From the NCBI GenBank assembly GCA_025506515.1, contig CM046447.1:85866748-85930747 (forward strand): a DNA stretch of 64,000 nucleotides, written 5' to 3'. Positions 10,219 to 22,700 of the stretch are shown here, in pieces. The notes beneath the pieces are model-generated. The model ran no database searches, had not been told where the DNA came from, and worked only from the letters and a program-made list of their open reading frames with translations. Origin of the DNA: Flaveria trinervia. Lineage: Eukaryota; Streptophyta; Magnoliopsida; Asterales; Asteraceae. The translations under genes were made by a program, and so were the position numbers. The stretch's first letter is position 1. Each line of letters opens with the position of its first letter.

Positions 10219-12451
10219 ATGGTCTTAAAATGGAGAAGAGCTTTCTGCACATCAATCTCCAGAGAACCAGATTCATCCGCCATGGATGACCTTCGCTATG
10301 ATCATAACAACATCACCAATTCTTCATCCACAACTCCGAAATTCGCTACCAGATTCGCTTTCTTCAGTCCTCATCCAATCCTTCAACGCCTCGCCTCCGA
10401 TCTCACTCCGCTGCCAGCCCAAACCTCCGCTGTCGCACCACCACCACCGCCGCCGTACCGCCTCCGTCGCGATCGGTGCCTCTCAGCCCGAAGCTTCAAT
10501 GTGACACCAGTAACAACAGCCCACGGTTCTTCCTCCGGTCGTCGGATCCTTCGTCGCCACGGTCGTCGTCGCCGTTCTCGTTTCTCAAATCCAGCTTACG
10601 CATTTGCACGGTATAATTTTGTAATTTGTGCGTTAATTTCGTTTTCATCATCGTCGTCGTTATCATCGTGGTGATGAATTTGTTGTTGAATCTGCAGCGA
10701 AGGTGTGGATTGTGTTTGCAGAGTGTGAAGAAAGGCCAAGGAACGGCAACGTTCACGGCGGAGTGCTCTCACACGTTTCATTTCCCGTGCATCTCCGATC
10801 ATGTGAAGAAGCAAGGGAGCCTTGCGTGTCCGTTGTGCAGCTGTTTGTGGAAGGAGATGCCGATGTTATCTGTAGATGATCGGAATCAGAAGCACCAGTT
10901 CGTTGATGAAGAGATTACCAGAGAGAAGCTCGCTACGAGATTCATGGATGATGTTATCGCTACGAACGAACGGCAGATCTCGCGGCCTGATCTGAAAGTG
11001 TATAACGACGATGAGCCATTGGCGTCATTGACTCCGAAAGCTCGATTCAATCCGATTCCTGAATCTGATGAGAATTGTGACGATGAATCTATCGAAGAGT
11101 TTCAAGGATTTTGTGTTAATGGCGGTGATACATGTTCTGTTAACGATCGTGATGTTGAAGTTCGGATGTCGCCGGAGACGGCATTGATCGCTGCTTCACG
11201 TAGACACGAGACGTACGCGGTTGTTCTGAAGATGAAAGCTCCGGCGGCACCGGAGAAAACTCAACGACGAGCTCCGATCGATTTGGTGACTGTAGTAGAT
11301 GTCAGCGGCAAAATCACAAACGAAAAGCTGCAAGTGATTAAAAAAGCAATGAGAACAATCGTTCTATCGCTTTCATCATCAGACCGACTATCAATCGTTG
11401 CATTCGCATCGTATTCCAAACGGTTGTTACCACTACGGAGGATGACCACCAGCGGCCGGCGAGCCGCCCGTCGCATCGTGGAGGCGATGGCGGTTCTCGA
11501 CGGTGCATCTAACTCTAGAGACGCCGTGAAGAAGGCCGTGAAGGTTCTTGAAGACCGCCGTGAGAAAAATCCGGCAGCCACCGTCCTCCTCCTCTCCGAC
11601 GTCGTCGATCAAATTCAACCTTCATCCGTTACATCCGTTCGTTATTCTCACTCTCCGGTGGGCATTCCGGTGCATTCTCTGAAACTCACCATGAGCGACG
11701 ACCACATGTTCACCAAACGCATCGGCAATTTACTGGCGGTGGTGGTTCAGGATCTCCGGCTGCAGTTAGGCTTCGTCTCCGGCGGATCTCCGGCGGTGAT
11801 TGCAGCGGTTTATTCACATATTCCTCAACCGATCGTTCTTGGATCCAGCGCCGTCGGAATCGGAGATTTGTCTGCCGACGAAGAGAGAGAATTGCTGGTT
11901 GAATTAAAACTACCGTCGTCGGCGGTGAGGTCCCACCATGTACTATCCGTGCGGTGCTGTTACAGAGAATCATCGACTCAAGAGATCATCTACGGTAACC
12001 AACAAGCCTTGTTGGTACCTCGTCCCCACACCGTTAGATCATCTTCCCCCGCGATCCAACGGTTGAGAAGCCTCTTCATCTCGACGCGAGCGCTAGCCGA
12101 GTCGCGCCGGTTGGCCGAGCGGAACGACCTAACCGGGGCGTACCACATGCTTGTTTCGGCGCGCGCCCTGCTGCAACAATCCAATCCGGCTCTTGAAACC
12201 GAGTTTTTACTTGGGTGGAAGCCGAATTGAGCGAGTTGCAACGGCGGCGGCGCAAGGTTCAACCCCCGGCTCAAGTCGGTAGAAGGGGTCGGGTGGAAGC
12301 CGCGCCGCCGGTGTATACGGATGAGAAAGGTGAGCCGTTAACGCCGACGTCGGCTTGGAGAGTGGCTGATAAGCTGGCTAAGGTGGCAATGATGAGAAAG
12401 TCGGTCAACAGAGTCAGCGACTTGCACGGCTTTGAAGATGCCAGATTCTGA
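10219..12451 (+). CDS. RING and vWA domain E3 ubiquitin ligase, WAV3/EDA40 family
   Basis: Probably a cytosolic E3 ubiquitin ligase. Arabidopsis family members WAV3, WAVH1/2 and EDA40 act in root gravitropism and embryo-sac development. Exon 1 is 10219-10610, then an 87-bp GT-AG intron (10611-10697), then exon 2 10698-12451 with its stop at 12449. The protein starts MVLKWRRAFCTSI, the family's usual N-terminus. A serine/proline-rich linker follows, then a RING finger (CGLC…CSHTFHFPC…CPLC, about 10704-10835), a vWA domain (about 11270-11620, beginning APIDLVTVVDVSG) and the family C-terminus with GEPLTPTSAW and DLHGF. The conserved protein runs through three frames. One base seems missing at 10366-10368 (FFS to the NPSTPRL-like motif) and one at 12213-12215 (before VEAELSELQ). 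Elsewhere conservation is high, so these may be assembly errors rather than true loss. The vWA metal site is altered. C-terminal features favour EDA40 as closest relative. Confidence 0.88.
10611..10697 (+). other. Phase-0 intron of the WAV3-like gene
   Basis: The donor is ACG/GTATAA and the acceptor CTGCAG/CGAAGG. It separates the exon ending in LRICT from the RING exon beginning RRCGLC, which is the family's usual intron position. The intron reads open in the downstream frame. Confidence 0.85.
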
Positions 12452-13444
12452 GTAGGACCTTCGACTTTTCATTTATTACACATTACGCCCTTTAAGAATC
12501 CGAAGTTGTCCTGCAAGGAAAATAATGGGTGTGGGCAGAGTAAGTATAATACCGACAAATGGTACCTGACGGCTTGAGCCTTTTATGTTTCAGTAATCAA
12601 TTGAACGAAAACAAGAGATTGATTGTGAAAAGATAAAGAAAGTGAGGGGGCCTCTATGTACCTTTTGTCTTTTTTCTAGAGTTTTTTAAACTCGACTTAT
12701 TAGTTCAATAGTTGTATATTATATGAGATTGAAATCTAAGATAATTAAATGTCAACCGTATTAAGTTAATTAGATTCTTTAAATATTATTATTTGTGTAT
12801 GTATATTATAACAAGCTTGTTTGTTTTTGGGGCATGATGATTTGAACGGATCTAGCAAATGAAGACACTACACATGTCCTTTTATTTATTTATTTTTCCG
12901 TTTCTTAACGTGGTTTCCCGAAAAAAGTCCAAGATAAGAATCATGACAAATCGATCGTATGGACACATAAAGATTTTGCTTCTTTAGCACTTACGCATGT
13001 GTATTATTTTTAAGTTTATAAATTAAAAAATTTCTTCAATAAACTGAACTATTCGTTAAAACATGGACCAATTTCATTTTTATATACGAACTCACCCAGA
13101 AAAAATTAAGATAATTAAGTTTGAGACAACTTAAATCTTGTAAGGACTGTGTAAAACTATTATTACCACTTATCGTTACTAAATTCACATTCTTATTAGC
13201 TATTTACATACAATCTATCTGTCTCTCTTAGTTTATAAAATGTGATCATATCGTAATCGATAACGATCCCATTATTTTGTTACTCAAAGAAAAAAATTTT
13301 GTTCTGTATTTTAATTACGCATTACCAGTCCTAAGATTTGAAATATAATTTAATATTTCTTGTTTCTAAAATCTTGTAGCTATTATTAAATTATAATATA
13401 AGATTCACATTCTTATTAGTTTTTTATATTAATTATTATATAGA

Positions 13445-13487
13445 ATCTCTCTCTCTTTCTCTCTCTATCTCTCTCTCTCTCTCTCTA
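13445..13487. repeat. CT-dinucleotide microsatellite
   Basis: An interrupted run of TCTCTC with occasional T or A substitutions. Confidence 0.9.
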
Positions 13488-15799
13488 TGTATAGAATATG
13501 GTCATATTATAATTTATTATAAAATTTCCACTATTTTATGTCTCAAAACATTTTCTTTTTATTCTAAATCTTTTACTTTTGTAACACATTATCAGTCGAA
13601 GATTTAAAAAATATTAAATGCTCCCCTGAAATTTAAAAAGTAAAATGATTAGGATTTACAGCTCCAAATATTATAGATCTAAAAGAGGTAATGTTCAGAG
13701 CCGAATCAAGATAATCATAGATAATAGTTTATGGAAAAAATAATTTACTTGTAAAAGTGTACTTCCTTTTAATGGATAAAAACTTTTAACCAATCGTATC
13801 TATAGAGTATTGCAGGAACTATTAAACAAACTCATATTCAAAATTAATTTATCAATTTCATTCTGATGTAATATTGACTTTTGATATTATTTTATAGAAA
13901 GATATGATTGTTAGCAAATTAAACGGCATCTCACATCCAATATCTCACTAATTAACGAGATTTGCCTATATTATAATAAAATATATATGTAAGCAATCAT
14001 ATAATGTTATCTTGATATCTTCTAGAACAGAGAGTTGTTTAGATAATACTTTGCAATCCCGAGCATTTTAGGGTTGTTCCTTAGAGGTGGAAACCTTCAA
14101 ATTTAGAAAGACGTTTGTGTGAAGATTATTTAACCATTTATCCAACCTAGTTGCAACTAATTACAAGTCAAGTGTGATAGTTATATATGCTTATTTAATC
14201 ACAATTGTTTCATGTAGGGGCGAATATGATTCCATTATCAAAAAGTATGGTTTGCATAATTCAATTAACCAACGTTTTACACGTAAGTCAACTAATATCC
14301 ATTAGATTATTATTTTTTTATGATTTTGTAGGTTCGTTAATATTGTTGATTGTCTATTTGTCTTTCATAGAAACGGTGCAAATTTACATCATTACAACTA
14401 CAATATTATTAGATGGTTTATAAAAGTAAAAAATGATACGCCAGAGGGAGTTATATGTCGATATCATCGGAGTCACAATAATAAAATGAATTTTCACGAG
14501 TATACAGAGATAGTATGTGTAGATTTTTTGAGTGAAAACAATGTCTTTTTTGGACAGTGGCTACATTTGATTTTGATTACAAAGACCATAAAACTTGCAA
14601 AAGATTGGAATGGTGATGCCACAAATTTATTTGAAGACGATAACAAAAAAGATATTAGTGGGGTATTTACCTCTAAGTAATTTAAATTTTGTTTATGATT
14701 ATTTATTGATCCGACTCAAACTAGTTTAGATATTTTTATGTCTGTTTTTATGAAATTGAAGCATCTAAAATCAGTGATTTCATAGAAATAAAATTTTGGA
14801 TCCGTCACTGCATATAAGCTCAAATAATTATAAGTGTACAATTAGGTGATCGGAAAATAAATAAAGAAGTGAACAGTTGGTTACTTGGTTTCTTAGTTTT
14901 TTTTTTATATTTCCACTGCGGTTCATTTATATATTTTGTCTTTTTTTCTTCTTTTCGCTCTGAGTTCTATGTATAGATCTAAGTTGTTAAGCACAAGCTC
15001 AACTTACCGTAATATAAGTTGTGCCTTTTAGTTTTACGTTCTCGGTAATAATTATTCCTAACTAAATGTGTACATTATTTATACCCAAATAATGATATCT
15101 TTTTAGTATACACACTATATCTTTACATATTTAGTTTTTTTATGAGGATATTACCAAGTAGCGTACAGATGATTGCACATTTCACGAACTACTTTAGTTT
15201 CACATGGTCAAAAGATAATATATATATGACTTAAACTTGTTTTGATGAATAGTAGTTTGTTTTTGGAATCGTAGGACTCAAACTTAATATCGTTAATGTT
15301 GTATACTTTTGTTTATTAGCAATATTGTATACTATTCGAATAATAATTAATTTGGTTTTTGCAATAGTTTAAACGTTAACTTTTATACTTTGAAAACCAA
15401 AAAAAAAAAAAAGGTTTCATCTAGCAGGTAGGATTATTAAACAAAACAATTTTTGTAACTATTTAACCTTTACCTTTCCGTAATTTAGCTTATTTTCTTG
15501 TACACTTTGTTTAAGATAAGAATAAAATTATAAAGTTATTAATTTTGATGATGCAAGGATAGAAAATGTTGTAGAAAACAACTTTTCATATATTATGTGA
15601 AAGTTTTGTGTAAAATAAACTTTTTGTTTTTAACTTTTACATAATATCGGGTTTGGTTCCAGAAATTCCGGAAACCTTTTTTTCTATCATAAAATTGGAG
15701 AGAAGCTTTTGTTACACCTTTAATCGAACATTCTCAGGACAAACCATTACAAACAGGCCCATTTTTACTTTTATTTTTCATATAAATAATTACTTTTTT

Positions 15800-15823
15800 G
15801 CTCTCTCTCTCTCTCTCTCTCTT
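15800..15823. repeat. CT-dinucleotide microsatellite
   Basis: About eleven CT units in AT-rich DNA. Confidence 0.9.
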
Positions 15824-16177
15824 AAGATTTTCTAATTAAAAATTTTAGAAATTTTTTTCTAAGAAAAACCATAATTAATAATTATGTTTAATTGATAGAT
15901 GAACAAATAATAAAAGGAATAAATACCTTTTAGATGTGAGGTTAATATCATAAAACTAGAATACGTCTTTCTTTCCAAGAAGAAACCTCACTAACATAAT
16001 ACATATGAAAGTGAGTACACTAATTCTTATATATTAAAGTATAATTCTTATATATTAAAGTCTATAAATTGTCTAAAAATGAACATTTCGATTATGAATT
16101 AACAACCTTAATTCTCTAACACCCTGGAATGGACTTTTATGATCCGGCCCATGACTTGTTGCAAAAAAAAACATCAA

Positions 16178-16240
16178 AGGCTAGTTTAGTTCAACTGGTC
16201 CATAGGATTGAGAAACCTTGAATCATGTTCGTATAACAAG
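16178..16240 (+). repeat. tRNA-like SINE head, possible
   Basis: The phrase TAGTTTAGTTCAACTGGTC (16182-16200) resembles an RNA polymerase III A box. The B-box-like GTTCGTATAAC lies about 27 bases downstream. The spacing is close to that of tRNA-derived SINEs, and the B box is decayed. No complete tRNA fold is seen. Confidence 0.3.
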
Positions 16241-16839
16241 AAAAATATTACTACTAAATAAATAAAGGTCTATGTTATATAAGACACTTCAATTATGCTT
16301 TGAAATAAAGATTTAATAACTATCATGGATAGGATGTTAAATTAAACGTTATATGGTATGATAAAGTGGGTACTTCAACTTTTAATTGGATAGGATTAGT
16401 AACATTCTACATTAGAAAAAATGTTATCAACATATGGTAACGATCGATTAGTAAGTCAATGATTTTATTAGTTTTAAATATAGTTTTATACTCTTACATA
16501 TTGGTTTTCTAATAAAATTCATAAACTAGCATGTGTAGTACATGATTTTCGAAAGAACTTACGTCTTGTAAGGCTTATTATGTGATATTATATACTTCGA
16601 CTTTTAAATTGTTTTTATGCCTATGTATAATGCAATTTGCAATAATTACTCTTAGTCATTATAATAAGACCATAAGTCCTTGGGGGTAGTGTTTTTAGGA
16701 TTTGAGTGTCTCCATTGGTTTGAGTAGTTTATTAATTATAAATTTGGTTTAAAATAAGATGTTTATCTTTTATTGATTGCTGATTGTTTTGGTACTTTGG
16801 GTTATGTTCTGTTGCTACACGAATCCTAATAAAGGATTA

Positions 16840-17880
16840 AGACTTGAAAGCAGTGCGAGAATGGGGTTATTACCAAAGATCAGGCTGGAACTTGGCCTCG
16901 ACTTTGACTGTTGGGAAACAGGATGCGGCTGGACTTGGTTTCGTCTGGGCTTGGCTTCGGCTGTGCTTGACTTCAGCTGAGCAGAGTATCAAAGATCTGG
17001 CTGGAACTTGGTATGAACTTCAGCTGACAGGAGTATCTGTGAGACAAAAACAACACCGTGAGCCTCGCCTCGAGTAATGATAAGTATTTGTGTTGACACA
17101 AACTTGAAAGGGAGAATTAGTAAGTAAATAGTTATAGTGGAAGTGTTCTGAGAATAAATGTTATCTGTGAATAAGAGAAGTATTTATAATGTTGGTACAT
17201 GGGCACAAGATATGGCATGGTTCTATTCTTGGAAGTCTGTGGTCAATGACCTGAGCCTGAAATTCCCTAGTTAGAGTTTTATACCCTTCTAATGTAACGG
17301 GTTTTTGACTAGCATTAATGTAGTTTGTCTTTGTAGTTGACTTGGGGATTTGGTGGTTGCTCTAAACTTCTGCCAATGTTTTGGCTTTATTCGTTTTGTC
17401 ATATTGTGATTCTTTCTTATTCCCTTGTAACCAATGAATGGCTTTCTTGGTTACCAGGTTTGCGTGAAGGTTTTCATAATTGTTGAACACGGGGACTTTA
17501 CGAAATGGGCATTCGCTTTTTGGTGATGAATTGTCCAGCCGCGGCTTTGGGCTTACTCCCCCAGCCACGACATGCCTCCTAAGGGTACTATTACGTTCTC
17601 GCCGTTTTAGTTTTGGGGGTGATTCCTCTCAGGGACTTACGATATCGCTTTGGTGGTATTATGCCCATCCCCGGCATTGGGCCTATTCCTCAGCCGCGGT
17701 TTGGGCTCCCCCTTCCTTCAGCCACGACTTGGCTGTTCTTCCTTCAGCCGTGGTTTGGGCTGTTCTTATTTCAGCCGCGGCTTGGCTTCCTAGGGGTGAG
17801 CTGCGGCTCGGTCTTATTAAAGTTCGGGCAAAACTTATGCTACTTTGTTGTTTCTGTTAGCTTTGGGGGTGATACCCCTT
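16840..17880. repeat. GC-richer repeat island, probably transposon remnant
   Basis: Clearly richer in GC than its surroundings. The phrase CTGGAACTTGG is repeated near 16887 and 17000. At 17533-17790 several copies of a CAGCCGCGGYTTGGGCT-type unit alternate with CAGCCACGACTTGG. The open frames at 17480-17860 and 17613-17891 are by-products of this repeat. I cannot assign a transposon family or find terminal repeats. Confidence 0.5.
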
Positions 17881-17899
17881 CATGTTCTTAGTACTCTTA

Positions 17900-19160
17900 C
17901 GATTTTAAGTCTCTAACTAGAGTTCGGCGTCGTGCGCTGTCGCGGCTATGTGAGTTTTAACGTAACCCTAAACAAAAGCAAAATCAAAATGAAGGTTCAA
18001 AACCGCAAAATACACTGAGTAAACACACAAACAACCCAAATCCATAACACACCAGAACATGTAGAACCCAAAAACTAAATCAAAACCCAACATCATACAG
18101 AAAACAAAAGAAAATCAAAGCCGCAAGGAGGTGACAAAATCCAAAATTGAAAACCGATAAAAATCAAAGCCCCGAAAATAACAAACAAAAGGAAAACACA
18201 AACCTTAATAGCGAGAATCATCAGGGTATAGATAACAGAAGAAAGAAAACAGAAACTTGAAGAAAGACAACGCCAACGAACCCTATAAATAAGCATAATC
18301 AAAATACACATCAAATACATGTGTCCAGACATAAAAAACCTACAAAAAAAACATCCCAAAACCTGAACCCATATCCAAAACAAACCCTATAAAAATAAAA
18401 AACCACCCCACCGTACAAACATATGAATAGATAATAACCAACAAAAACATGTTTTTCTTCAGATTGTTTAGGTATTAATTATTAGCTTTCAAATTTTTAG
18501 TCCAACATTGTAATGGAAAATATAATAAACTAAAAAAGCTTAAAACATTTAAAAGCTTTTAGTATTAAAACATACACAAATTATTAAAACCTAAAAGTTA
18601 GTAATAAGGAATAAAAAGTTAATAAATTGTTATAAACTAGTACTAAGCCTCATGTGTTCCAGCGGGGAGCGTAAAACCGGTCAAGTAACATCAATGGTAC
18701 ACCATCACCAGTGAACACTAACACTGTAAAAACTCATAATAAAAAAAGTAATAAAACCGAAAAAAATAAGATTGAACGAAAAGTATGTGTAAAAAAGTAG
18801 TCCATGTAGACGAAACTTAAAACTTATAATACAATAAGTAAGTCAATATAAAACAGCGCATAACGACGGGATCCTTAACTAGAAAAAATAATGGTAAAAG
18901 CATTAAACCACATATCCACATTTCGGTGAGTTAACTCACAAAATTTAAATCAATATGTAAAACAAAAAAAATATAGAATATAAAAGTATAGGAGACCAAA
19001 CTGAAAGTAAAAAAATATTAGGGGTAAATTGTAAAAAAAGTAAAGTATTGGATTGAAATAAAATTAAGAAAAAACTTAAGTATTAAAGAAAAGACAAAAA
19101 TAAATATAACCTATTTAGCATATTGTACAACCTATTAAGCATTATGAAGTTTGTAATTAG

Positions 19161-19207
<47 letters not shown>

Positions 19208-20089
19208 GTAATTTTATATTTTTATTGAAATAATGAGAAAGTAGTTGTTCTATAGATTACTTTTATTAAACAAAATTGAAACTGTGAATATCTAATACTA
19301 TTGTTTAATGAAGGGTATGTAATTAAAATTTTGAGTTGGATATAAATGTAATTGGTCAAATATAGGAAAGGAACACGTGAAATTAAAATTTGAGGTCGGA
19401 TATGTATGTAATTATTAGGTTTTAGGAATGAAATATATATAATTGATATTTTGGGTTGATTACTTGTAATGAGTTTACAAGGAAAATATGCAATACCCTA
19501 TTGCAATACATTCAGATTACAAGTATTCTATATGCGATTAACTTCGATGGTAAGGGCAGTGGCGCAGAAACATAACAATACTTGTTATGATTTGTTTTCT
19601 CCAAATGTTTTTATTCGTTTAAATTTCATGGTTAATAGTTAAAACCGAATTACGATTAAAGTGACCATTAAATTTAGTTAAATCATGAGATGACTTCTGA
19701 ATATGTTGGTTGTTTATAAATTAAATCATTTTGGGTCAAACCGACCGTTAATGGTTAATTAACAGACAAACTGATAAAGACTGAAAATTTAAATTCATAT
19801 TGGTTGAACTTGTCAACTAATTGTGATTGAAAAGATCAATCTTTATATGAGAAGACAAGTTCTTTGCTTCAAATCATGATCATCGAAGATATTGGTGAAC
19901 CTAAAGGCTAGAGAGGGGGTGCAACCTTCCACTCTAATTCTTTGTCCAATGTTATATATACGTGAAAATTCTAACCGTCTCTCATAAAATTTTACAATTG
20001 TTACTCTTAAACTTCTGAAACTAAAGAAAGCGCAAGATTTTCTCAAACACATTGTCGGAGGCGGAACTATAATAGGGTTCGAGAAGTCC
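17900..20089. other. AT-rich intergenic region
   Basis: No gene recognised. The A-rich stretch 18000-18420 reads open on the minus strand only because it is low in T. An AT dinucleotide run occurs at 19163-19205. Confidence 0.5.
19163..19205. repeat. AT-dinucleotide microsatellite
   Basis: About 21 uninterrupted AT units. Confidence 0.95.
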
Positions 20090-20094
20090 AGCGA

Positions 20095-22403
20095 TGTCAC
20101 ACCCCGACCAAAGTGGCGGAACATGCCGGGGCGCAACTAAGATTGTTCAAATGCACACGACACTATTAAAGTGACAATATTTAATCAACTCATTCATTTC
20201 ATAACATGTTCTTACAAATACAAGAAAATAAATAGTTCTTAACTAATAACCTAACGGTCCAAAATAAAGTAATGTCTTTAAATCTTCAATCAACCGATAA
20301 TCAAACCTGTAGCATTGCATAAAATATGTTTTGTCAACATGTATGTTGGTGAGCAATTTCATGACTTTATAAATATAATATAAGGAAAAAAATCCACCAC
20401 TCAAATATGTGAAGCCGTAAATAAAAGTGACAATTGAGGTATACAATCATAAATAAATGAGGCTCCTTTCTAATTGATAAAACTACCATATTACAAGGAG
20501 GAGCGTATGATCATACTTATTGAGGATGAGGATGAGGCTAAACGATCAAAAGCAATAAACATATAGCAATTAATCACATGAGGTATAACATACAATTGGA
20601 CAATTATTCTAAGCAACACATAACCTAGTGGTTGTGGGTTGAGGATCTAGATGTTAAATCATTTTTTTTTTGAGTAAGTATGCTTGCTACCCCAAAGTAT
20701 AGAAGGAAACGAGATGAAATTACTCACATGGAATAAAATGACGTTGATGAATAAATTTGAATAAAATCCTCAAGTAAGCGAGTCCGACGGTTTTAACGTG
20801 CGTGTCCTAGATTGAAAGATCTTGAGTAAGTATTGAGTATTGAAGATGAAATATAAATGGTATAAAAGTTCATAAAAATAAGGCTGGGTTTTTGGAAGTT
20901 TTAGTTATATTTTACAAAGTGTGTTTAAATAACGTAAGTATAAAATGAGTTTTACAAGAAAACGGGTCCTTGATGTTTACTTTTACTCAACCATTGTTAA
21001 GTTTTACATATGGGAGTTGGTTTAGTGCTAGTATGCACGATCCCATTAATGTAAGCATCAAGGTCTGACTTACACTCTCTTAAACCCGAGTTTGAGACTT
21101 TAATTAATAAAGAAATTCGCTTAAACCCGATATTAGTATAAAACCAAGTTTGGTTCGTCATACCATAATATTATTAATACAAATAACATAAATCGAAACA
21201 TAAGTTAAAAAAATTAGGAAAGATTTTTCTTTTGGCGTTTTGAACGGTGACTAGCTCGTTAAGACGATAAGTTCGACTTTTACTCGGGTTTATTCTTACC
21301 CGAAACTGGTTTGAGCTAATATTTGTTCTAACACTTCCAAAATCTTAAGTAATATGAGTAATATAATTAAAACATAACTAAAAAGATAGGTTGAACTTTT
21401 GGTGGTTTGAACATTGACTAACTCGTTAAAACGGGTGTTCGGTTTTACTCGGTTTTTACCCGAAACTTGGGTTCAAGCCAAGATTTGTTCTACACCTCCA
21501 TATCAACCATATAATAACTAAAATATCAAGAAAAACTCAGATCTAAAGTGTTTGATGTAACATGGTCACTTAAAAGTTATTTAAAGTGCTTAAACGAGCG
21601 TTCGGTTTGGTTCGGTCTTTGACTCGGTATGAACCCGAGGATGGTTACCACATGTCCAAAACCATTGAACTAAAAATAAGGTAAAACTTCCAGATCTAAA
21701 CTCAAACAAGAAAGTTAATCGAGTAAACTTCCCGAAAACGACCCAAACGGGTCTAAAATGCATAAATATGAGTTTGAATGCCCACAAGACTTAAATAAAG
21801 ATGAAAATGGTTTTTTGAACATAAAATAACTTAGAAAAACTGAAAATAACCAAAATTACATACCCGAAATGATTTGAAATGCAAGATTCGGTTCCGTTGA
21901 CTTTTTAAAGTCAAACTTAAGCAAAACTAGCTAGAACAACTTACAAGATCAAAACTTTTGGGAGAAGAAGATGAAAATGTGCAGGTGAAATGGTTGAGAA
22001 TGAGTGGTATTTATAGGGAAAGATTAGGGTTTGAGGAAATGGGTAATGCGTTTGTCCGATGGGTAAAAGGGTGCACTTTGATTCTTTTTTAAAAATAATA
22101 AATTAATTTAAATAAATTATGACCAGGTATTTACATGTTTGGAGGGTTCTAGAATAGTTATGGGTTAGGTCTTGGTTGGTTTGGATGGTTAAAATACAAG
22201 TCCGGACCTTAAACGAACCGAAAACGTTAAAAAAACTGATTTTGCTGAAACGAACTGTGGGTCACGCCACGACAAGTATGAAACATGATTACAACATAAA
22301 ATCCATCATTTTATTAATATTCAAAGATCCGAAGACCAAAACGAGTCGGGTTTACAATACAGGATAACAAATACAAAGCTAGTCGAAAATGACGAATGTC
22401 ACA
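20095..22403 (-). repeat. 3' LTR of the Tekay-type element
   Basis: 2309 bp, TGTCACACCCCG to GACGAATGTCACA on the + strand. It is nearly identical to 28112-30442. Small open frames inside it (19843-20136, 20243-20446, 21590-21787) are not genes. Confidence 0.95.
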
Positions 22404-22700
22404 GTATTCCCTACTTTTGGAAATTTCGTCCCGAAATTAGGAAGACTACAACGAAAGAGATGCGGGTACTTTTCCTTCATGACGTCTTCTCTTTCCCAAG
22501 TAAATTCGGCACCACGTCTTGATTCCCAACGAACTTTCACTAACCGAATACGGCTTCGTTTGGTTCGTTTCTCGTTGCGATCCATAATTTCTACGGGTCT
22601 TTCAACAAGTTGCATTGTCTCATCGATATGTACTTCGTCGAGTGGTATGTGGAGATTACCCTCAGCTAAGCATTTCTTAAGATTTGAGACATGAAAGGTA
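22404..22700 (-). pseudogene. Integrase C-terminus with chromodomain
   Basis: The minus frame at about 22615-22440 reads VERPVEIMDRNEK…, then VKVRWESRRGAEFTWERE and a KYPHLF end. This is the pattern of the group II chromodomain at the C-terminus of Tekay-type integrases. In chromoviruses this module helps direct integration towards particular chromatin. It lies in a different frame from the preceding GPF module (22977-22666), so a frameshift separates them. It is directly followed by the polypurine tract and LTR. Confidence 0.85.

Larger units (their letters stand above)
12452..16130. other. AT-rich intergenic region
   Basis: Starts with the 3' untranslated region of the WAV3-like gene. The rest is AT-rich with CT microsatellites at 13445-13487 and 15800-15823. 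Short open frames at 14205-14423 and 14486-14680 have no recognisable domain, and their composition matches the surrounding DNA. I see no gene. Confidence 0.5.

Noticed and set aside
11261..12274. Minus-strand open frames inside the WAV3-like gene
   Set aside because: Shadows of a GC-rich coding exon; no conserved domain and opposite to the real gene.
14205..14680. Two short open frames in AT-rich DNA
   Set aside because: No domain, no splice context, composition like the surrounding intergenic DNA.
17480..17891. 126- and 92-codon open frames
   Set aside because: Both translate the CAGCCGCGG repeat; overlapping in different frames, which is typical of repeats.
18093..18383. Hydrophobic 96-codon minus-strand frame that looks like a membrane protein
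   Set aside because: It arises from A-rich + strand DNA (T-rich on the minus strand), which automatically gives Phe/Leu/Ile-rich translations.
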